The notes under the pieces are model-generated. The model had not been told where the DNA came from and searched no databases. It was given only the letters and a program-made list of their open reading frames with translations. From NCBI RefSeq assembly GCF_001280015.1, contig NZ_LGDV01000189.1, positions 62,001 to 126,000 on the forward strand: a stretch of DNA of 64,000 nucleotides, in the 5' to 3' direction. Numbering within the stretch: position 1 is the stretch's first letter; each line of letters begins with the position of its first letter. Positions 26,870 to 34,315 of this stretch are shown piece by piece. Source of the stretch: Streptomyces sp. MMG1121. GTDB lineage: Bacteria; Actinomycetota; Actinomycetes; Streptomycetales; Streptomycetaceae. The position numbers and the translations under genes are program-made.

Positions 26870-28348
26870 ATGCCCTTCTCCCTGGCCGCGACCGCCCCCA
26901 CCGCCCCACCACCCCACACCGGAGGTCTGCTCCTCCTCCTCGACGGCACTCCCGGCCTCCTCACGGTCGCCGGAATCGGCATAGCCCTGCTCCTGTTCCT
27001 GATCATCAAGGTCAGGCTCCAGCCCTTCGTGGCCCTGCTCGCCGTCTCGATATCCGTGGGCCTGCTGGCCGGCCTCTCGGTCACCGAACTCTTCGGCACG
27101 GTCCAGAGCTCCACCGCCGTCTCCACCATCGAGTCCGGCATGGGCGGCATCCTCGGCCACGTCGCGATCATCATCGGCCTCGGCACGATGCTGGGCGCGA
27201 TCCTGGAGGTGAGCGGCGGAGCGGAGGTACTGGCGTCGCGCCTGCTGACCCTCTTCGGCGAGAAACGCGCCCCCCTGGCCATGGGCCTGACGGGCCTGAT
27301 CTTCGGCATCCCGGTCTTCTTCGACGTGGGCATCTTCGTCCTGGCCCCGCTGGTCTACGCGGCGGCGAAGCGAGGCGGCAAGTCGATCCTGCTCTACTGC
27401 CTCCCGCTCCTCGCGGGCCTGTCGATGACCCACGCCTTCCTGCCCCCGCACCCCGGCCCGGTCGCGGCCGCCGGTCTCCTCCACGTCCAGCTCGGCTGGG
27501 TCATCCTCATGGGCATCGTCTGCGGCATCCCCGCCGTGCTCGCCGCCTGGGCCTACGCCGCCTGGATAGGCAAGCGGATCTTCGTCCCCGTACCGCAGGA
27601 CATGGTCGAGGCGGCGGAAGAGGCGAAGCGGGCGGTGATCGCGGAGCAGCGCGCGCAGGGCGTGGAGCCGCAGGAGACGCCGGTACCGCTGGCCACGGTG
27701 CTGGCGATCATCGGCACGCCCCTGATCCTGATCCTCGCCGCGACCTTCTCCTCGATCGCCCTGGACCCGTCCCCCACCCGCTCGGTCCTGGCGTTCTTCG
27801 GCAGCCCCTTCGTGGCCCTGACGATCGCCCTGCTCCTCGCCTACTACCTGCTCGGCATCCGCCGGGGCTGGTCCCGCAAGTCCCTGGAGGCCGTGTCGAC
27901 TTCCTCCCTGAAGCCGGTCGGCAACATCCTGCTGGTGGTCGGCGCGGGAGGCATCTTCGGCGCGGTACTGAAGGCGAGCGGCGTGGCCCAGGCCCTGTCC
28001 GACACCTTCCACGGCGTGGGTCTGCCGGTGATCGTGCTGTCGTACCTGATCTCCCTGGTCCTGCGGGTGGCGCAGGGCTCGGCGACCGTGGCGATCGTCA
28101 CGACGGCAGGCATAGTGGCCCCTCTCCTGACGGAGGGCGACCACTCCCAGCCCTTCGTGGCCCTGGTCATCATGGCCATCTCGGCGGGCTCGATCTTCGC
28201 CTCGCACGTCAACGACGGCGGCTTCTGGATGGTGGCGAAGTACTTCGGCATCAGCGAACGCGACACGCTGCGGACCTGGACGGTCCTGGAGTCGGTGCTG
28301 TCGGTGGCCGGGTTCGCGGTGGCGGCTGCGGTGAGCGTGTTCGTGTGA
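26870..28348 (+). CDS. GntP family permease (gluconate/D-serine/keto-acid type)
   Basis: A 492-residue transporter with about 12 TM helices. GntP features are GHVAIIIGLGTMLGAILEVSGGAEVLA, FGIPVFFDVGIFVLAPLVYAAAKR, AFLPPHPGPVAAAGLL, and SHVNDGGFWMVAKYFG near the end. The family includes gluconate permeases and the D-serine transporter DsdX. Given the D-amino-acid genes and a KDG-type kinase nearby, both D-amino acids and sugar acids are candidate substrates. A hairpin separates it from ridA, so it may also have its own promoter. Confidence 0.88.
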   Translation: MPFSLAATAPTAPPPHTGGLLLLLDGTPGLLTVAGIGIALLLFLIIKVRLQPFVALLAVSISVGLLAGLSVTELFGTVQSSTAVSTIESGMGGILGHVAIIIGLGTMLGAILEVSGGAEVLASRLLTLFGEKRAPLAMGLTGLIFGIPVFFDVGIFVLAPLVYAAAKRGGKSILLYCLPLLAGLSMTHAFLPPHPGPVAAAGLLHVQLGWVILMGIVCGIPAVLAAWAYAAWIGKRIFVPVPQDMVEAAEEAKRAVIAEQRAQGVEPQETPVPLATVLAIIGTPLILILAATFSSIALDPSPTRSVLAFFGSPFVALTIALLLAYYLLGIRRGWSRKSLEAVSTSSLKPVGNILLVVGAGGIFGAVLKASGVAQALSDTFHGVGLPVIVLSYLISLVLRVAQGSATVAIVTTAGIVAPLLTEGDHSQPFVALVIMAISAGSIFASHVNDGGFWMVAKYFGISERDTLRTWTVLESVLSVAGFAVAAAVSVFV

Positions 28349-28421
28349 AGGTGACGGATGTTGGCCGTGAGATGAGCGGTCTGACTGGTTCCGGCACAGG
28401 GAAGTCGTCCATACTGCCGCC

Positions 28422-28940
28422 GTGGAGCAGCGCACAGGAGCGAGCAGCAAGCCGTCGAAGTCCGAGCCGTTGAAGTCCGAGCCCGTGACGGGCGCCGGCT
28501 TCGACCCGGCCTTCATCCCCGGCCTCACGGCCCCGGCGAAGGAGCAGGCGGCTACGGCCGCCGAGCCGCAAGCGGCGGAACCGGAGCCGGAGCCGGAGGA
28601 CGCGCAGGCGTCGGCACAGCCGGAGGAGACCGAAGAGGACGAGGGCGCGGCCGACGGCCCGGTCTTCGAGGCGTCCGACCGCCGCGCGAGGATAGTGGCC
28701 GACCGCAAGGGGGTCCGCCTCCGCCTGGACGAGGAGTCCTGCGAGTTCGGCTGGGACGAGATCGCAGCGGTCGAAACGGAGTCCCCCCGCTTCGGCAAGC
28801 GCTACACGATCACGGTCCACACCCCGGACCGCCGCTGGTACCCGATCGAGATCGAGGCGACGGCGAAGTCCCTCTTCAAGGAGTGGGACGAGCAGTTGGA
28901 CGCGGTGCTGGACGCGTACTTCGAGGAGGAGTCGGCCTAG
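28422..28940 (+). CDS. Conserved actinobacterial hypothetical protein with acidic linker
   Basis: A 172-residue protein starting at GTG. The first half is low-complexity and acidic (Ala, Glu, Pro repeats, about residues 40-80). The second half is a compact alpha/beta domain (ARIVADRKGVRLRLDEESCEFGWDEIAAVETES, RWYPIEIEATAKSLFKEWDEQLDAVLDAYFEEE). I know related proteins in streptomycetes but no function. Its stop codon abuts the convergent DUF397 gene. Confidence 0.65.
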   Translation: MEQRTGASSKPSKSEPLKSEPVTGAGFDPAFIPGLTAPAKEQAATAAEPQAAEPEPEPEDAQASAQPEETEEDEGAADGPVFEASDRRARIVADRKGVRLRLDEESCEFGWDEIAAVETESPRFGKRYTITVHTPDRRWYPIEIEATAKSLFKEWDEQLDAVLDAYFEEESA

Positions 28941-29143
28941 CGGGACGTCCGCACGGGGGGAGCCTCCTTCAGCGCCTCGACGAAGGAGGCGAAGGCGCCG
29001 GCGGGGAAGGTGAGGGTCGCCCGGGCCGGGGCCTTTGAGTCTCGGACGGCTGTGTGGGTGTCCAGCTTCGCGATCTCCACGCAAGTGTTGCCGTCGCCTC
29101 CGCCGGAGTACGACGACTTCTGCCAGCGGACGGCCTGGGTCAT
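28937..29143 (-). CDS. DUF397 domain protein
   Basis: A 68-residue DUF397 protein: WQKSSYSGGGDGNTCVEIA, VAVRDSK-like centre (TAVRDSKAP), and an FPAGAFASFVEAL tail. DUF397 genes in streptomycetes typically sit next to XRE/DUF5753 regulators and often act with them, as in WhiJ-like and BldB-associated sets. Here the XRE gene is 9 bp upstream on the same strand. Confidence 0.9.
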   Translation of the reverse strand: MTQAVRWQKSSYSGGGDGNTCVEIAKLDTHTAVRDSKAPARATLTFPAGAFASFVEALKEAPPVRTSR

Positions 29144-29152
29144 GCGGGCGCC

Positions 29153-30004
29153 TCACAGTTCCTTGGTCATGTGGTGCACGAAGTCCCGTGACTCCACGGG
29201 TGGCAGTGCTGCTTTCCCCACCTTATTGAGGAGCACCCGGAAGCGCGCCAGCTGGGATTCGGCATCGATGAAGGCGGTGCCGTGAGGGGCGTCACGCAGC
29301 ACTGTGTCCAGCCGGGGAAGGGGACCGCCCACGTACATCATCTCGATGCCCGCGCCGGCGAACCCTTCTCTTGCGAACGGGATGACGCGTACCGTGACGC
29401 GGCCGTTCTCGATCGCCCGCAGAACCTCGAGCAGTTGAGCCCGAGCGGTGGCGCGGTCCGACACGAGGATGCGCAGCGCGGCCTCGTGAATGATCGTCTC
29501 GTAGGGGACCGGGACACCACGTTCCAGTACGGACCTGCGCCGTGTCCGGTGCTCCACCCGGGGATTCAGTTCACTCTCCGGCAGCTCCGGGACCATGTAG
29601 CCGAAGACGGCGCGGGCGTAGTCCGGAGTCTGGAGCAGCCCCGGAACGTGGCTGGTGACGACCTCGCGCAGGAACGTGCCGTGGTGCTCGGTCTCGGCGA
29701 CATCCAGGAACACCGGTGGGAGTACGCCGCGGTACTCCTCCCACCATCCCCGCGTGCGGTCGTTGGCCATCGCCACCAGGGCCTCGATCAACGCCTCGTC
29801 GGCGCAGGCATAGTGGGCGGCGAGACGCCGGACCCGCTCCTCGCTCACGCCTGCTAAGCCTGCTTCGACCTGACTCATCTGGGCCGAGGTCGAACTGAGC
29901 AACGCCGCCACCTCTCGGGCCTTCAAGCCGGCCGACTCCCGCAGCCTGCGCAGCTCGGTACCCAGGCGCACCTGCCGTGCCGTGGATTGGCTTCTCGGAG
30001 CCAT
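29153..30004 (-). CDS. XRE family regulator with DUF5753 domain, TTA codon at Leu50
   Basis: A 283-residue DNA-binding protein. The XRE helix-turn-helix covers about residues 15-70 (LGTELRRLRESAGLKAREVAALLSS). The DUF5753 domain follows (FLREVVTSHVPGLLQTPDYARAV, NGRVTVRVIPFAREG, RFRVLLNKV). GGAGGGCAC precedes the ATG. Codon 50 is TTA, one of the rarest codons in Streptomyces, read only by the bldA tRNA, so the protein should appear late in development. With DUF397 and the damaged ATP-binding gene it forms a WhiJ/AbaA-like set. Confidence 0.9.
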   Translation of the reverse strand: MAPRSQSTARQVRLGTELRRLRESAGLKAREVAALLSSTSAQMSQVEAGLAGVSEERVRRLAAHYACADEALIEALVAMANDRTRGWWEEYRGVLPPVFLDVAETEHHGTFLREVVTSHVPGLLQTPDYARAVFGYMVPELPESELNPRVEHRTRRRSVLERGVPVPYETIIHEAALRILVSDRATARAQLLEVLRAIENGRVTVRVIPFAREGFAGAGIEMMYVGGPLPRLDTVLRDAPHGTAFIDAESQLARFRVLLNKVGKAALPPVESRDFVHHMTKEL

Positions 30005-30068
30005 GTGCCCTCCAGATCCTCAACCACCGTGTCGCAGTGCCCCGTTAGGGGGCAGATTACGCGACCGG

Positions 30069-30089
30069 CTTGCGCAAGGAAAAATTTTT
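30069..30089. promoter_or_regulatory. Adjacent palindromes between XRE and ATP-binding genes
   Basis: A perfect 10-bp palindrome, CTTGCGCAAG (30069-30078), is followed directly by AAAAATTTTT (30080-30089). Both lie in the divergent promoter region of the XRE regulator and the ATP-binding gene. They could be an operator and an intrinsically bent A-tract. No binding data are available to me. Confidence 0.35.
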
Positions 30090-30214
30090 GCTCTACCGTC
30101 AGTGATGTACCGCACACGCAGCGGAAGTGCACCGCACCGCTTCGCCCTGCCACGACGGCTGCGGCAATGCCACCGCGCGCGAAATCCCCTTCGCTTCAAC
30201 GGAGTTGATCAGGC

Positions 30215-30558
30215 ATGCCCGAAACCTGGGACTACACGCTCTACGTTCCCAACGACCTCAGAGCGGTCACGGTCTGTCGCCGTACCCTGCGTCTGATTCT
30301 GACCCTGCACGGGTTGATCGGCCTGGTGGACACGGCGGAGTTGCTGGCGGCGGAGCTGGTCTCGAACGCCGTACGGCACACCAAGGGGCCCGCCGCGCTC
30401 AGGGTCCGTCGCACCCCGCAGGGGGTGGTGTGGATCGGGGCGTGGGACAGCGACCCGGCGCCGCCGGATCCGCCGCGTCCGCTGGAACACAGTGCGGAGC
30501 TGGAGTACGGCTCGGGGATCGAGGGAAGTACGTGTGGTGCGAACTGGGGGTGGCCTAG
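30215..30558 (+). pseudogene. HATPase-type (anti-sigma/AbaA-like) protein with internal deletion
   Basis: The start MPETWDYTLYVPNDLRAVTVCRRTL and the N-box ELLAAELVSNAVRHTKGPAALRV are normal for the Streptomyces ATP-binding partners of XRE/DUF5753 regulators. After the PRPLEHSAELE segment the G2-box region (usually a GRGL stretch and WGW) is missing. The family C-terminus GKYVWCELGVA is present in a different frame and ends at the TAG at 30556. So about 25 codons are gone and the frame changes near 30505-30522. The shifted frame would read on to 30625 with a Pro-rich tail. Probably non-functional as an ATPase. Confidence 0.75.
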
Positions 30559-30565
30559 GCAACCA

Positions 30566-30602
30566 GCGGCGCCCGGACCCCCCCCAAGGGCCCGGGCGCC
30601 GC
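30566..30602. terminator. Bidirectional terminator hairpin before the chitinase gene
   Basis: A 15-nt inverted repeat with one mismatch (GCGGCGCCCGGACCC / GGGCCCGGGCGCCGC, 7-nt loop) lies between the convergent ATP-binding remnant and the chitinase. It lacks a T-tract but is very stable. Confidence 0.65.
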
Positions 30603-30621
30603 ACTTCACAGACCTCTCACG

Positions 30622-32340
30622 CTAGGGCAGCGCGTGCACATGCGCCCCCACCGAGTTCGACCAGGCGTTCCCCGACGCCGCGTCCCAGTTCGTCGACCAG
30701 GTCATCGCGCCCCGCAGGTCCGGGTACGTCTTCGACGGCTTGAAGGAGCCGCAGTTCGTGCCCGCCGTCAGGCAGTCCAGGGCGTTGTTGACCACCGAAG
30801 GGGAGACGTAGCCGCTGCCCGCCGCGCTCGTCGAGGCCGGGAGGCCCAGGCCCACCTGGGACGGGGCCAGGCCGCCCTGGAGCTGGATGCAGGCCAGGGC
30901 CGTGAGGAAGTCGACCGAGCCCTGGCTGTAGACCTTGCCGTCACAGCCCAGCATGGAACCGCTGTTGTAGTACTGCATGTTGACGACGGTGAGGATGTCC
31001 TTCACGTTCAGGGCCGTCTGGAAGTAGGAGTTCGACGTCGACTGCATGTCGATCGTCTGCGGGGCCATCGTGATGACCAGGGACGATCCCGCCTTGGCGG
31101 AGAGGGCGCGCAGGGCCTGGGTCATGTACGTCGCGTTCAGGCCGTTCTCCAGGTCGATGTCGACGCCGTCGAAGCCGTACGTCTGCATCAGGGAGTAGAC
31201 GGAGTTCGCGAAGTTCGTGGCCGATGCCGAGTCGCTGATCGACACCGTGCCGTTCTGGCCGCCGATCGAGATGACGACCTTCTTGCCGGCCGCCTGCTTC
31301 GCCTTGATGTCCGCCTTGAACTGGTCGACCGTGTAGCCGCCGAGGCCGGACGAGTCCAGGTTGAAGGTCACCGCTCCGGGCGTCGACGCCGCGTCCGCGA
31401 AGGCCACCGCGATGATGTCGTACGACGACGGGACGTCCGACAGCTTCTGGACCGTGGCGCCGTTGTTGAAGTTCTGCCAGTAGCCGGTCACCGCGTGCTT
31501 CGGGAGCGAGCCTCCGCCGCCACCGGTGCCGGAGGAGGTCGTCGTGCCCGTCACCGACCCCGACTTCGCGGACTCGCCCGCCGCGTTCGTCGCCGTCACC
31601 TGGAAGGAGTAGGAGGTGGACGCCGACAGCCCCGTCACCGTGGCCGACGTGCCCGTCACCGCCGTCACCTTCGTGCCGTCCCGGTAGACGTTGTAGCCCG
31701 TCGCGCCCGACACCGGGGACCAGGACAGCGACACGGACGAGGAGGTCGCGGAGGAGGCCGTGAGGCCCGTCGGTGTCGCCGGGACCGTCGGGGCCGGGTC
31801 GCCGCCTCCGCCGCCGTCGGGGCCGTAGACCGAGACGTCGTCCGCGTAGTACGCCGCCTGGCCGTACCAGCCGTGCGTGTAGATCGTGACCGATGTCGTC
31901 GACGACCCGGTCGTGAAGGTCGTCGACAGCTGTTTCCAGGACGAGGAGTCCGGGGTCCAGGTCGAGACGTCCGTCGTGCCCGTGCCCGTCACGCCCAGGT
32001 AGGCGTAGCCGCCCTGGACCCACGCGCTCAGGGTGTACGTCGAGTTGGGCTGGACCGCGACCGCCTCGGTGCACTGGGCGTCGTCCTGGCCGGACGGGGT
32101 CGCCTTCAGTGCGGCCGTTCCGCCGTGCACCGGGGAGGAGACGGTCGTGCCGCTGCCCGCCGTACACGTCCAGTTGGTCAGGCCCGACTCGAAGCCCGCG
32201 TTCGTGACGTTGTTGACGTCCGCCGCGGATGCCGGGGAGGCGGCTGCGAGCCCCGCCACCGAGAGGGCCAGGGCTGTGGCGGCGGACCACAGGGTGAGGC
32301 GCCGTCCTCTGGGTCTGGGTATGCCTGGTGCGCGGTTCAC
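30622..32340 (-). CDS. Secreted chitinase, CBM-FnIII-GH18
   Basis: A 572-residue exported GH18 enzyme starting at GTG behind GGAGG. The signal peptide (about 1-39) has GRRLTLW, a possible Tat motif. Next are a carbohydrate-binding module (about 40-165, NAGFESGLTNWTC), a Gly-rich linker, one fibronectin III domain (about 185-270), and GH18 from about 285. The catalytic motif is D391-G-V-D394-I-D396-L-E398, where Glu398 is the acid/base. It hydrolyses chitin by substrate-assisted catalysis outside the cell. Order and size match streptomycete family 18 chitinases such as ChiC-like enzymes. Upstream DasR-type boxes point to N-acetylglucosamine control. Confidence 0.93.
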   Translation of the reverse strand: MNRAPGIPRPRGRRLTLWSAATALALSVAGLAAASPASAADVNNVTNAGFESGLTNWTCTAGSGTTVSSPVHGGTAALKATPSGQDDAQCTEAVAVQPNSTYTLSAWVQGGYAYLGVTGTGTTDVSTWTPDSSSWKQLSTTFTTGSSTTSVTIYTHGWYGQAAYYADDVSVYGPDGGGGGDPAPTVPATPTGLTASSATSSSVSLSWSPVSGATGYNVYRDGTKVTAVTGTSATVTGLSASTSYSFQVTATNAAGESAKSGSVTGTTTSSGTGGGGGSLPKHAVTGYWQNFNNGATVQKLSDVPSSYDIIAVAFADAASTPGAVTFNLDSSGLGGYTVDQFKADIKAKQAAGKKVVISIGGQNGTVSISDSASATNFANSVYSLMQTYGFDGVDIDLENGLNATYMTQALRALSAKAGSSLVITMAPQTIDMQSTSNSYFQTALNVKDILTVVNMQYYNSGSMLGCDGKVYSQGSVDFLTALACIQLQGGLAPSQVGLGLPASTSAAGSGYVSPSVVNNALDCLTAGTNCGSFKPSKTYPDLRGAMTWSTNWDAASGNAWSNSVGAHVHALP

Positions 32341-32379
32341 TGGGGCCTCCGGGAAGGGGAGTTCGGCGGGGGAGCCTGA

Positions 32380-32416
32380 GGGGAAGGGGAAGGGGAAGGG
32401 GGAGGGGGAGGGGCGG
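32380..32416 (+). repeat. Guanine-run tract in the chitinase 5' leader (G-quadruplex motif on the plus strand)
   Basis: Repeats of GGGGAA then GGGGGA give at least six runs of four or more G on the plus strand, the template for chitinase mRNA. The tract lies between the promoter boxes and the ribosome site, so the mRNA leader is C-rich there. The plus strand fits a G-quadruplex motif with loops of one or two bases. Confidence 0.6.
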
Positions 32417-32438
32417 TGGCCACCGCTGTGCGTACAAG

Positions 32439-32477
32439 TTGGTCCAGACCAATTCGGGTGTCAAGAGGTCCAGACCA
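32439..32477 (-). promoter_or_regulatory. Chitinase promoter with two DasR-like/direct-repeat boxes
   Basis: Two copies of GGTCCAGACCA (32441-32451 and 32467-32477) lie 26 bp apart. On the minus strand a TTGACA hexamer (32459-32464) falls between them, a good -35. The -10 is not clear; CAACTT at 17-bp spacing is the closest. These boxes match the direct repeats known from Streptomyces chitinase promoters and the DasR dre consensus, so repression by DasR and relief by glucosamine-6-phosphate is likely. Confidence 0.75.
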
Positions 32478-32676
32478 AAATCGTTTTCGGTCACCCGCTC
32501 AACCTGTCCGGATTTGGCGGTACTTGTACCGAGAGACTTCCACTCGAGCTTCACAAACGCTGTTCTCCGGTCAGACGGCCGTGGATACAGTGCTCAGGTA
32601 GTCACGCAGTGAAGTCGTCCCGGCCTACGGGAGTTACCCCGGACGGCCGGCGGGTGTGAAGAGCGGGGAGCTGCGC

Positions 32677-33537
32677 GTGCCAACTGCCATTGCCGTGACC
32701 AGCGCCGACATGGCGCTGCCGGCGCAGGACGAACGGACCATGCCGGCCGTCGTGCTGAGCGGCCTCCACCAGCGGCCGCTGGAGCACGCGCTCACCGAAC
32801 TCCACACCCTGATCGAGCAGTACGGATATCTGGTCGTGGTCTGCTCGGGCGCCACCCCCGAGCCCGTCGTACGGCGGCTGTACACCCTGCGGTCGCTGCT
32901 GGAGAGCGATCGCATCGCCCTCTTCCGGCCCGATCTGCCCCCGCTCGGCATCGCCGTCCTCGCCCGGCAGCTGCGCCAGCTCGCCTCCTGCGATCTGAGC
33001 CCGGGGGTCCTCGCCTCCGCCGGGCGGCTGCTCACCCACTATCTGCACGCCGGAGCCGTACTGGGCTCCGTCGCCAGGCTCGACCGGGTGCCCGTCGGCC
33101 TCAAGACGCACGCCAAGTCCTGGATGCCCGGCAGCCAGTTCGCCGTGCTCGCCCACCCCGAGCCGCAGCTCGTCAAGGTCGCGCCCGGCGCCACCCTCAA
33201 GGGGCCCGAGTTCAACACCTGGATGCTCGTCGCCAAGGGACAGTTGCAGAGCGAGTGGGTCGCCGGGCTCGGCGGACGGTGGAGCGTGCACGGACTGCGC
33301 GAGGTCCCGCTGCCCGCGGAGTCCCCGGCGTGGTGGGGCACCGGCCGCATGGTCGAGTTCTGCGGCTACCTCGCCGATCTGTCGGTCCTCTACCAACTGG
33401 TCACCTCCGTACGGCAGACCAGCTGTCACTGGTGCGGCCTGGACGTCATCGGCGACCGCTGCGTCTTCTGCTCCGCCACCCCGCCCGTCCGCGAACCCGC
33501 ACCACCCCGCGCCCTGGAACAGCGCACGCCCGCCTGA
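32677..33537 (+). CDS. Conserved hypothetical protein upstream of the Tad operon, zinc-ribbon C-terminus
   Basis: A 286-residue protein. I prefer the GTG that follows GGGGAG by 7 nt, though a GTG 21 bp upstream is in frame. The N-terminal half looks alpha/beta (ALTELHTLIEQYGYLVVVCSGATPEPVVRRLY). The C-terminus has two CxxC pairs, CHWCGLDVIGDRCVFC, typical of a zinc ribbon. No enzymatic motif is visible. It stands 58 bp before the cpaB-like gene on the same strand and may be the first gene of the pilus operon. Function unknown. Confidence 0.65.
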   Translation: MPTAIAVTSADMALPAQDERTMPAVVLSGLHQRPLEHALTELHTLIEQYGYLVVVCSGATPEPVVRRLYTLRSLLESDRIALFRPDLPPLGIAVLARQLRQLASCDLSPGVLASAGRLLTHYLHAGAVLGSVARLDRVPVGLKTHAKSWMPGSQFAVLAHPEPQLVKVAPGATLKGPEFNTWMLVAKGQLQSEWVAGLGGRWSVHGLREVPLPAESPAWWGTGRMVEFCGYLADLSVLYQLVTSVRQTSCHWCGLDVIGDRCVFCSATPPVREPAPPRALEQRTPA

Positions 33538-33595
33538 CCAGACCGGTACGTCCACATCCCGCTCGACCGATTCCCCCAATGAGGTTGCACGGTTC

Positions 33596-34303
33596 ATGAA
33601 CTCCCGTCAGCGCCGCGGCGTGATACTGCTGATCCTGTCGGTCCTGTGCGCTCTCGGCGCGTTCGCCGGCGTGCTCTCCGTCGTCCACGACGCGAATTCC
33701 AAGGTCGGGCCCGAGGTCAGCGCCTACCGGGTCAAGTCCGACGTGCAGCCGTACACCGCCCTGGACACCGGCCAGTTCGAGAAGATCAAGATGCCCGAGC
33801 GGTGGCTGTCCGGCAACGCCGTCACCGATCTGCGCCAGATCCAGGGCAAGATCGCCGTCACCACGCTGCGCGCGGGCTCCCTGCTCCAGACCGACATGAT
33901 CGTGGACCAGCCCGCCCTCCAGCCCGGCCAGCAGGAGGTCGCCATCATGATCGACGCGGCGACGGGGGTCGCGGGGAAGATCACTCCCGGCTCGCGGGTC
34001 AACGTCTACGCCACCTTCGCCGGGAAGAACAACGGCGATCCCGACCAGTCGAAGATCATCGTCACCAACGCCCGGGTCCTCGACGTCGGCCGGATCACCG
34101 CCCTCGACCCCGACAGCAGCAAGAACCAGCAGCAGCCCAGCGAGGCCGTCCCCATCACCTTCGCGCTGTCCACCCTCGACGCCCAGCGCATCACCTACGC
34201 CGAGTCCTTCGCCCAGCGCGTCCGGCTCGCGCTGGTGGCCCCCGGCAGCGAGACCAGCGTCCCGGACAAGGACCGCACCTACGAACTCGCTACGGACAAG
34301 TGA
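33596..34303 (+). CDS. cpaB: SAF-domain Flp pilus assembly protein (CpaB/RcpC-like)
   Basis: A 235-residue protein with one N-terminal TM helix (GVILLILSVLCALGAFAGVLSVV), a SAF domain (about 40-105: VKSDVQPYTALDTGQFEKI, GKIAVTTLRAGSLL), and the RcpC/CpaB C-domain (VAIMIDAATGVAGKITPGSRVNVYATF). In diderms it helps organise the secretin; streptomycetes have no outer membrane, so here it probably acts in the periplasm-like wall zone. The cpaE-like gene follows after 12 bp. Confidence 0.8.
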   Translation: MNSRQRRGVILLILSVLCALGAFAGVLSVVHDANSKVGPEVSAYRVKSDVQPYTALDTGQFEKIKMPERWLSGNAVTDLRQIQGKIAVTTLRAGSLLQTDMIVDQPALQPGQQEVAIMIDAATGVAGKITPGSRVNVYATFAGKNNGDPDQSKIIVTNARVLDVGRITALDPDSSKNQQQPSEAVPITFALSTLDAQRITYAESFAQRVRLALVAPGSETSVPDKDRTYELATDK

Positions 34304-34315
34304 GAGGCGGCCCGC

